NCBI GenBank assembly: GCA_907163375.1
Contig: CAJQUW010009190.1
Coordinates: 38,371-102,370 of the forward strand
From: Prostheceraeus crozeri
Lineage: Eukaryota > Platyhelminthes > Polycladida > Euryleptidae
Direction: 5' to 3'
Length of the DNA stretch: 64,000 bases
In this document: positions 56,309 to 64,000 of the stretch, piece after piece
How the letters are laid out: each line of letters begins with the position of its first letter
How positions within the stretch are numbered: position 1 is the stretch's first letter
Position numbers and translations under genes: made by a program
Notes under the pieces: generated by a model
Told to the model about the DNA's origin: nothing
Database searches by the model: none
What the model saw: only the letters and a program-made list of their open reading frames with translations

Positions 56309-58399
56309 TATGGATCAACTTACTATTTACATTTTATTTTTATTTTCAGAAAGTTGAATAATCATCAAAACATTTTTTTAAAATTTATATAGTAGTAATG
56401 TTTTACGATAGTATATATAATTATTTTGAATTTTATATGTACTTCCTCAACTCGATTACATTTTGTAAATGCACTTTACTACTAAAAAATGAGCTTGATA
56501 ACTTCTTTTGTTTGCAACTTTTTTTTTACATAAGTTACAAAAAAAATTGGTTATTTTCCATTTTTTTATTTTTTAAGGAAAAAATTGAGTTTCAATTTTT
56601 GTTATAAACATTTATTCAAGGATTGAGTGTTATTTTATATTATATACATATCCCGTTCTTAAGTTATTTTATTTTCTTTTTCTATTAAAGTTTCGCATAT
56701 AATGTTCTCTAAATCTTAAGTTTAATCATATAAAGTTTTCTCAAAGATATTAAATTTTATTCACTCCAATATTGATTCTTCATCATCTCATACAATGTTT
56801 CTTCATCATCATCATTAAATTGTTTCATTTCAACATATAATTCCACTTTTTGGTATAGGATGCCATTCCCTGATAGGATACCATTCCCTGATAGGAATAT
56901 CTTAATTCTAAATTACATCTTTTTCTATTGATAATAATATACTAGAGCAAAATATTGGTCTTTGCCATCTCTTTTGGAAAATTTGAATATCACACCATAT
57001 CTGATCACTTTTAGTTTTATTCAAGATGATACCTTTTAAATTGAGTCGAAGTAAATCTAATTTAAATTTGGTAGACCGACACATTAGTTGTCTACCATAT
57101 TCTTCAAAACTCTACATCATTATAATTTTTAATTGTAAGAAATGAAATTTAGATAATTTTATAATTACTATATTTTATAATCGTTTTTACCATATACACT
57201 TTTTCAGAAGTTTAGGAAATCATCATTTATTTATCGTTTCTTCAATATGATCAGCGGGTTTATTATGATTTGATTATGGTCATTGTTCATAGTATAAGGT
57301 GTAGTCAACATATACTTTTCTCTTGTTGGAGCAAAACCATTAATATAGCTTTTAATAAAATTAATATTTAGTTTGATATACTCCTATCTAAGTCTCTTCT
57401 CATCTCTTTGCGGCATCTCTAATGTTTCTTGTTTATCAATAGAATTTCTATAATAAAACTTGAATATAATTCTTCATTATGTTTTTTTTACTATCTATGT
57501 GAATATTATATTGATTTTGTTATCCACAAATAATCTAAATTTTTCCTTCGCAACAACGCTTTTAATTTTTTAACTCATTTTTAAAATTGAAATAATTCAT
57601 AATTTTCTTTTCTATCCAATCCGTATTACTAATCGGCAAAACTGCTCTAATAAACCATAAACTTATATGACCTATTATAAACCATCTTTTTGTATTCAAT
57701 TCTACATAAGCTCCATCATATATTTGTTCAATTCCACATATTTTATAAACAGGTTCCTGAAATAAACATAGTTAGTTTCTATTGAAGGTAAAGCTTTAGT
57801 CTGTTCTCTAATATTTGGCTTGTAATTGAACTAAATATTAACCTCTATACATGAAAATTTCTTATTATCAACACATTTTATTTCAAATCCCGTAGATCTC
57901 GTCGCCTAAGAAAGCCAGGATGATGGGCCCGCATATCATTTTTTAAATTTGGTTTTTCATTTTATATTTTTATTCGAAAAATTTTATTTTTTTTCTTTTA
58001 TTAGAACAATTTTACTTTTTTATTGTTTTAACTGATGTTACAAATGTTGGGGCGGTGCATTATATCCGAATTAATCCGTGATTCGAAGTAGAGATAGCAC
58101 AACATATATCATGACACCTGGCGACTATTTTATCTGGGTCATTGCATCTTTCATATTCTTCGCAGCAAATTACAGATGATAACAATACAACAATATGTTG
58201 TACCAAATCAAGCTAAAAAGAAAATTATAATAAACGATGTTTTGGTTCCATTGTGCATGAATTCAGTTGCTAAACTTACTGACAACTCAATTTGACCGAA
58301 CAAATATTACACACATGATAAACAGGCTAGCGAGCTGAAGCAGATTCGCAACACTTTTTAACATGATTTTGAACATCAAAAATTTTCACATCCTTTCTA

Positions 58400-59137
58400 T
58401 CAATTCACCTCTGCCAGTCTTCAGCATCCACACCGATACCCCTGATTACCCGCCCCTTCGCAGCTGCTCGCGACAACTCTGCAAGCATTGACACCCTACA
58501 CCGTTCCCAGTCATTTCAAAAAAGTGGTTCGCTGCATCTGTTTACCTACCACATTCCTCACCACAAAGACAAGCTGCTAGAATACATCAATGAAGTCCAT
58601 CACTACCTAGCCGTTGCATCCATGGCCCCACTTCTATTAAACCTCACCTTAGACCCTGAATTAAAGAAAAATTTACAAGAAACTCTAAAGAAAATAAAGA
58701 ACCGTTAGTTGCTGTTAACAGACAATTAGTGTTCTTAAAATTAGTTCAACTGCACTTAAAACGGCAATGAAGATTAATCAGCCGAAAATGCCAGTTAATA
58801 TAAAAGAATAATTAAAGTACATCACACACTGCTTGACGCAATAGATGAAGTGCAACAGTCAATTCTAAAGTTCTCTCGAAGTTGTTGGACCTTCAACCGT
58901 ACATCCTAACGTAAATATTTTTCCCAAAAGTCAAATTTAATCTTTAAAAAAATGCCAATAATTTATAACACAAATCTAACCATTTTGCTTCCAATCAACA
59001 AAATTTCTCATGAACCATCTATGAACTCTGTAACCATTATGACAGTGTTAGCCACAATCGGAACACAAACGTTTAGGCACCGCAGCAGCCGTCCAACAGA
59101 AGGGGATGGTATATTTTTGGTTTGGAAGTATCGTTAA
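58400..59137 (+). pseudogene. Polinton ORF remnants, unknown
   Basis: A less AT-rich patch (58380-58660). Frame 58490-58708 reads SLHLFTYHIPHHKDKLLEYI and then NEVHHYLAVASMAPLLLN, ending in LKKNLQETLKKIKNR. A second frame, 58952-59137, reads MPIIYNTNLTILLPINK onward. Neither is recognised. They lie just before the capsid-like region, so they may be remains of one structural gene. Confidence 0.3.
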
Positions 59138-59349
59138 TTAATACAAACCTCCTAAGATATGATTCACATTGCTGCACAGGAGCAGCTGCTTAGGTAGTTA
59201 CCGCTGTGCCATATCAATGCTTTTAAGTCTCAACGGATTAAAACAACTAGAAGTATCGTCAACTTAGGAATGATTCTGACGAACTAAAATTTAAAAATTT
59301 CCGAGGAAAGAAAAACCACATTGCTAACATGCTGTGTTAGGTTAGGGGG

Positions 59350-59384
59350 ATGAACCCCCCCCACCCCCCCCCCCCCCCCCCCCC
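59350..59384 (+). repeat. Poly-C tract with short hairpins
   Basis: CCCCCCCCACC and then an unbroken C run of about 22, on a TTAGGTTAGGGGGATGAA lead-in; followed at 59403 by GAGGAGCGGAGCTCC, a small palindrome. Polymerase slippage is likely, so the length may differ in the real genome. Confidence 0.8.
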
Positions 59385-59599
59385 AACACACCACACAACC
59401 TTGAGGAGCGGAGCTCCGTTGATAGTAACATAAGAAGACAATCAGGCATAGCCATTAAAACGTCAATTGAAGAAATACGGGAGGCAAGGTCTAGAAAAAT
59501 TTTTTCTGTGTGTGAGAAAAACAAAAGTCAATTCATTTTTTAAACAAATGTCTTCGCTTTCGAAACAATAAATTTAGATTGACGATCCTCCGTTTCGTC

Positions 59600-60860
59600 A
59601 GTTATAATCAAAAGAATGACTATCATACGGAATTGCTTGAATCCCGGATCCTGTCCAGTAGAGTGTGAGACTACTGGAGGAGATATTATTTTTTGAAGTT
59701 GATCATCCGCAATCTTATTTATATCTACTGATTCATTTTTACATGTGAATATTCTTTATTATAGTGAATGCTTATTTGTAAACACCATTACAGGATACGA
59801 TCAATAATGCACTAGAGAATATTTTTATTCCGATTCTCACAAAATGCGATTAGATGTTGCAAACTCAAAATATAGAAAACACTAAGTGATTCCCAGGTGT
59901 CATTGATACAATGCTTCGATTGTAACAATTGGTGAACATATCAAAAGTCTGACTCGAGGTTGGTTTCTGATACAAAATGCTGGTCTAATTGTTGATGGAT
60001 TTAACTCACGCTGGAACAGATGCAGAAGGATTGCGAAAGATGTCGAAAATAGTGCAAACACAATTTAATAAAACAAATAATGATGCATATAAAGAAAGAC
60101 GTGAATTACCCAAGGGGGAAAAGTAAAGACAGTTAATTGGTCATCGTCTCCCTTAATTGGATATTTAGTTCTGATAAAATATATATCCACTTAAACTCTC
60201 CTTAATACTTCCTCGACAGCAAATAATGACTTAATCTTTTTGGTAGACTGGAAAAAAACGACATATTTAAAAATTGACTAGACTGAAGATGGATTAAGCA
60301 TCTTACTCCTAGTTTAGAGATTGAAACAGCTATTGCAAAACGATTAATACATAACACCAATTCCAGTTAATTTTCTAAAAGCGTAACTGTTAGATTCAGG
60401 TAACTTTTTCGAACAAAGATTTAACTGCATTTTACATAGAACTGCGAATACTCCACGATATCTATTACTAAACATTTCAAGAAATTCATTCTCCAAGTTT
60501 TTGATAAGAAAATAATCTCTTCATATTACTACAATTCGAAGTTTACAAGTTTCATTAATCAAACCGGTATCCATTGATCCAGTAAGATTCGCTGATACCA
60601 CTATCAATTTCTGGAAGCAATGATTTTATCGAAATCTTTGTATGAAATTTGGAGTTGAACCACCCTTAACTCCTGGTGAGTGGAGCCATTTATTCTGTTT
60701 TCTGTTTCGATTTAAGTGCACAATCTGCAGATATTGTTAAAAATGGTTGTGATGTAACAGTTAATATTGCAAACAAAATATTCCACTTTTATTTTTCACA
60801 ACATCATTGATGGCTTTTCTGGTTTTTTGCTAGAAGATGTTAAATATCTTTGAAAATTCT
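59600..60860 (+). pseudogene. Polinton major-capsid-like protein, decayed
   Basis: Broken plus frames retain an order like that of the double-jelly-roll capsid protein of Polintons. SGNFFEQRFNCILHRTANTP precedes RYLLLNISRNSFSKF and then IRSLQVSLIKPVSIDP (about 60390-60580). PPLTPGEWSHLFCF (about 60660) precedes SADIVKNGCDVTVNIANKI near 60725. Earlier parts (HMRLDVANSKYRK, GFNSRW) are weaker. There are many stops. The identification is by motif memory and position between the ATPase/polymerase and the integrase. Confidence 0.5.
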
Positions 60861-60880
60861 TTAATGGCAAGCTGGCAGGA

Positions 60881-60945
60881 TCGGTTGTAACCCTTAGGAC
60901 CTTTGATCCGATAGGCTAAAGCCTCGAGGGCTTCCACTCGATAAG
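60881..60945. repeat. GC hairpin module 8
   Basis: GGATCGGTTGTAACCC, GGACCTTTGATCC, AGGCTAAAGCCT and CGAGGGCTTCCACTCG lie in a row directly after the capsid-like region. They are different stems of the same design: short, GC-rich, 3-6 base loops, set in AT-rich DNA. Confidence 0.7.
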
Positions 60946-61202
60946 TTAATTTAAAATTCTTAGATTAAATTTTTTTTGTTAACTTAGCATTATGTCAATC
61001 GACTCGATTAAAAATTTTTGATTCACTTAAATTTTTTTCATAAACTCGATAGATTTAAATTTTTCGTAACTAATTTTTTTATTAAACTGGTCGCAAGCGA
61101 AAAGTAATAATAATAAACTTGTTGAATTAAATTAGTAATATTGATGCCAACCTACCCTAAAACTTCATACGATAAACCAAAAGGTATTACCTAAGTAAAC
61201 CA

Positions 61203-61394
61203 ATGATAGAGGAATATTCATTACAAGCAGAAAAGAATGGGCGGGATTCTCCCATTGGTCTCCTAATAATAGGTGGCATAGCAGCTGCAGGAAAGTGTTG
61301 CAGGTGGGGGACAGCTGAGTATTGTCAAGCAGTAAATAAAAATAAATCAGAGCAGCCAGCCTTAGAAGAAAAAAACGACATACTAGAGACTTAG
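61203..61394 (+). CDS. Small hydrophobic ORF in the Polinton
   Basis: 63 codons, starting MIEEYSLQAEKNGRDSP and then GLLIIGGIAAAGKCCRWG, an amphipathic Gly/Ala/Ile stretch. In related elements a small membrane-active minor capsid protein (pVI-like) lies near here; the resemblance is only in size and composition. An untested guess. Confidence 0.3.
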   Translation: MIEEYSLQAEKNGRDSPIGLLIIGGIAAAGKCCRWGTAEYCQAVNKNKSEQPALEEKNDILET

Positions 61395-61399
61395 AGAAA

Positions 61400-62000
61400 G
61401 TTGCTAGGGGTGAAGGAGCTGTAGATAATTTTATTAGTAAATTAAAATTAGTGAAAACGGAAACACGAGTTTCTTAAAAAATATACCCAATGTGTGATTT
61501 GCTTGAACCTTAACGAAAACAAAAGATTGTTTGGAATAGTATTCTAAGTCCTTAGTTGATAGGTAATAAACCTCAGGCTTTGGTCCATAGGTAACATTTA
61601 TTTTATCTTTTTAAATTTTTTTTTTATCTTATAAAATGAATTTAACAAATTCCGAAACTTTAATTTAAATTAAAAATTTCTAATTTAGATTTATTGATTT
61701 ATCTCTTAAAAGTACATAAAACCTGCAAAATTGAAAAATTTATGATGGTAACGACGACAAAAAGTTTGGCTACTACTCGCTGGTATACAAAAAACATTTA
61801 AGAAAATTTCCTGGATTTATTTGGAGTAAAAAATTCGAACAGAAAAACATCTTCTTGGTCATTAACTACGCCCAGGAATCGATTAGATATCAGCCTGATG
61901 AGAATAATAATCCGAAAAGGGGAAGAAAACCGATAAATAGAGTAGAAGCCGCAGATTATAGACGATGATTTCGTTATCGGAAATCATGAGTCTAGTCTCG
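61400..62000 (+). other. Polinton, broken frame of unknown type
   Basis: Readable block about 61740-61965: FGYYSLVYKKHLRKFPGFIW and then FLVINYAQESIRYQPDENNN and RGRKPINRVEAADYRR. Basic, perhaps DNA-binding or the N-terminal part of the integrase gene. No family named. Confidence 0.3.
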
Positions 62001-62009
62001 CATGCAGTG

Positions 62010-62940
62010 CTAGAAGATGACTTCAGAATTAGATAGTATTCCAAATCCTACATTTAGCGAACAATTGAAGCAGTTTGGTAAGAAAGTTTTACAAGCTACA
62101 ATTATCTTCTGGTCAGGGTTTAAATGAAACGACAGCAAAGCTGTCAGAGAGCAACGCTCGAACCTACGCGTCCGACGACATTCCTAGGGAATACAGAAAG
62201 CCTCTAAACATTTATTGAAAGTAACCGTATATACTAACGATGCTATTTGAGTTGCTGATTTAGTTATATGGCGAATGAAAAAGATTATAACTAGCATTGA
62301 CCGTTATAGATTATATACACGATATGCTTGGGTAAAGCCTTACAAAATAAATTGTCTTTCAGTTAAAATATGCGTTTGTAGAAATCTTTCAATGAAAGTA
62401 AGAGGAAAAGCCCTGGAAACTGTTTGGCTGATAAAGGGTCGGAATTTAATAACAGAAACGTTCATCACTATTTGAAATGATTATTCACTGAAAACGCAGG
62501 AAAAGCTGTAGTGATGGAAGATTCATCGGACGTTCAAAAAAAATTATTCAAGAAATTTACTGAGCAAAGAAATCAGAAAATGGTTGAAGATATTACCAGG
62601 ATTGTAGAAGCGTACAATAATAATGTTCATTCTGGAATTGAAGAAACTCCAAAGAATGCTGTCTTGACGACCTGATTTAATTACGAAAGAACCTATTCGA
62701 GACTGTACTTATTCGAATGAGAGTAATCCGAATTTGCAGAAACTTAAGCCCGAAATTTAGATTGGAGATAGAGTTAGAAATTTAAGTATACGAATAAATT
62801 TGAAAAAGGCTTGTTGGTTTTATTGATAAAGAGTATATGAAGTTTGTCTATAATAATCAAAACCTTATCGATTACTTACGAATCAAGATTTAGATGTGAA
62901 ATATCAGAGGCCGGTTTTATCAAAATGAATTACAACGAAA
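62010..62940 (+). pseudogene. Retroviral-type (DDE) integrase of the Polinton
   Basis: Plus strand with several frame breaks. About 62240: NDAI-stop-VADLVIWRM (region of the first catalytic Asp). About 62325: RYAWVKPYK. About 62400-62460: VRGKALETVWLIKGRNLIT, where the second catalytic Asp is expected but reads differently. About 62470-62670: FTENAGKAVVMEDSSDVQ and then VEAYNNNVHSGIEETPKNAV, the conserved YN..H..I...P end of the core. A chromodomain-like tail (FEKG and then IRGRFYQNELQ) follows to about 62930. Integrase inserts the element copy, giving 6-bp target duplications in this family. It lies next to the right terminal repeat, as usual. Confidence 0.8.
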
Positions 62941-63456
62941 CTGATTTTTATTATCAATTATTATCTTTATTATTGGTACTAAGTTCGGGAAAGAAATTCC
63001 CTTGTTAGGCGTTTAGCATAGAAACTACGGTTCGTTCAATTTCACACCTATCAGAAATGTATCCTTTTTGTAATTTAAATAAAACTAAAGACATAATTGA
63101 CCCACAGTTAAGTAGTTTTCGGTTTTGAATTTGAAATGTATTATAAGTTCATTTTCAAGTAATTTTTTAACTTGTTTGTAGGTGGAGGACCGTATGATGT
63201 CAACATAGTATTATCACATTTTTAGTAGTCATACCTGCAGACCATGTAACTATTTATCTGCGTATGAAGAATTGTTATGAATTTACAGTTGGCTTATTTT
63301 TTGGAATTGTAATTCGTCTCTCATTAGAACATGAACATTCTTTTGTCCTAATTGATTTGCCCATTTCTTTAGATCATAATTTGTAGTTGTTTGGTTCATT
63401 ATTAATTTTAAAAAACTCATTTATGTTGTTCATTTTTATAATAAAAAAATTTCTTA

Positions 63457-63530
63457 AGGGGGGGGGAGACCCTCGACGTCAGAAGGGAACCCTAAGAAGT
63501 TAGAAGGGGGGCTGCGTCGAACTACGGGTT
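63457..63530. repeat. GC-rich island near the right terminal repeat
   Basis: G10 run, AGACCCTCGACGTCAGAAGG, GAACCCTAAGAAG and GGGGGGCTGCGTCGAACTAC. Same flavour as the hairpin modules but without a clear stem. Confidence 0.5.
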
Positions 63531-63694
63531 CCTTGCTATTGATAGGATTATTCTTGCGTTTCTTACTTTTGTTTCCTCCACTTTTAAAGAAATATATTAG
63601 AACATGATATATTTTAACACAGAAACACGGATTATCAAGACGTTTTTAAAAAATACTTAATTTTATGATTAATTACGGTGTCTGGATCGTCATG

Positions 63695-64000
63695 ATTTTA
63701 AGGGGGGTCAAAATGTAATTTCAAATTTGCGATTCTTAACTTTTATGATTTTCGGTGTCCTGGGCAAAGGTCATGATTTTGGGAGTAAAAATTGTAATTC
63801 TCAAATTTTGAGATTCTGAACATTGAAATTGGGTATTTTTAAACCCGCCTATATTTCTGAATCTGGTCTTCATACACCTGGAAAAGGGTTCAAATTCCTG
63901 AATTCATGTTCGTTTTTTAAAAATAAATTTTTTGAAAAAATGGTACTTTTTAGAATGGATAACTTCATGACTTTAGGTCTTTAACAATGACAAAGGGTTC
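63695..64000 (-). repeat. Right terminal repeat of the Polinton (cut by window end)
   Basis: Reverse complement of 47115-47400 with scattered changes. Matched blocks include TTTTTACTCCCAAA, CAGGACACCGAAAATCATAA and AAGTACCATTTTTTCAAAAA. About 190 more bases would be expected beyond 64000. Confidence 0.85.

Larger units (their letters stand above)
55101..57940. other. Polinton interior, unassigned
   Basis: AT-rich. A 79-residue hydrophobic plus frame (55103-55342) and Phe/Tyr-rich frames (56204-56607) look like chance products of AT-rich DNA. On the minus strand 57240-57700 keeps readable pieces such as NFIKSYINGFAPTREKYMLT and NTKRWFIIGHISLWF that suggest a decayed gene I cannot place. Three hairpin modules lie at 56124-56308. 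A G-rich GGATACCATTCCCTGATAGG duplication occurs at 56855-56900. Confidence 0.4.
44236..64000 (+). mobile_element. Polinton/Maverick element, decayed, right end outside window
   Basis: Long inverted repeats bound it: 47115-47400 matches 63695-64000 in reverse complement over about 290 bases. On the left the repeat starts near 44236, and it should continue past 64000 on the right. Inside are the hallmark genes: packaging ATPase, protein-primed DNA polymerase B, capsid-like proteins and a retroviral-type integrase. Without the piggyBac inserted in its left repeat the element would be about 17 kb, a usual Polinton size. Base composition is markedly AT-rich from about 47.5 to 63.5 kb. Most genes carry stops and frameshifts. 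Polintons are virus-like, self-synthesising transposons. Confidence 0.85.

Noticed and set aside
47500..63500. Chimeric contig with a mitochondrial or symbiont segment, suggested by AT-richness and GC clusters
   Set aside because: Matching inverted repeats at 47115-47400 and 63695-64000 and the ATPase, polymerase B and integrase traces explain the segment as one Polinton.

Overview
This is a piece of a metazoan nuclear genome, most likely a marine invertebrate. The grounds are one spliced Toll-like-receptor gene with GT/AG introns, sparse host coding, and a dense, nested load of decayed transposons: Penelope-like, LINE, piggyBac, Tc1/IS630, BED-finger, foldback elements and MITEs, and a 17-20 kb Polinton/Maverick. 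The taxon cannot be fixed from the sequence. An invertebrate deuterostome such as an echinoderm is a guess from the Toll receptor and the repeat mix. A 23-base N run at 35305-35327 shows this is an assembly with gaps.

Layout. 0-11 kb: a short ACCCAAGC minisatellite; a 5'-truncated Penelope-like element (1.8-3.5 kb) whose two outer blocks recur joined together at 10.8-11.2 kb; a foldback-type DNA transposon with about 860-bp arms (3.6-8.1 kb) around a frame-broken, zinc-rich transposase of a family I cannot name; then a piggyBac split by a LINE fragment. 11-26 kb: an IS630/Tc1-like relic, a large foldback, a MITE, a LINE ORF1 remnant, a second piggyBac relic (20.3-22.0 kb), a diverged tandem duplication, and long stretches with nothing recognisable. 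26.5-30.7 kb: the one convincing host gene, a two-exon Toll-like receptor on the minus strand (about 1015 aa) with a divergent TIR domain. 31-44 kb: foldback and tandem repeats, a BED-finger remnant, a Tc1 element that appears to sit inside an exon, a MITE family present twice in inverted orientation, a duplicated terminal exon of unknown product, and a relic of a widespread invertebrate family with a PIN/FEN-like region and a cysteine-rich tail.

44.2 kb to the window end: a Polinton/Maverick. Its left terminal repeat (44.24-47.40 kb) is interrupted by a structurally complete piggyBac with perfect 16-bp ends and TTAA duplication. Its right terminal repeat runs off the window at 64 kb. Inside are two intact ORFs, a capsid-like protein, a packaging ATPase (+), a protein-primed DNA polymerase B (-), a second capsid-like region, a small hydrophobic ORF and a retroviral-type integrase (+). 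Most are broken by stops and frameshifts. This AT-rich interior carries a scattered set of very short GC-rich hairpin modules (GGGCGAAGCCC followed by AACCTTCGGTT), the most unusual signal in the window.

Apart from the receptor, almost every coding trace belongs to mobile DNA. The stacking order can be read in places: Polinton first and then piggyBac into its repeat; an exon first and then Tc1 into it; piggyBac first and then LINE into it.
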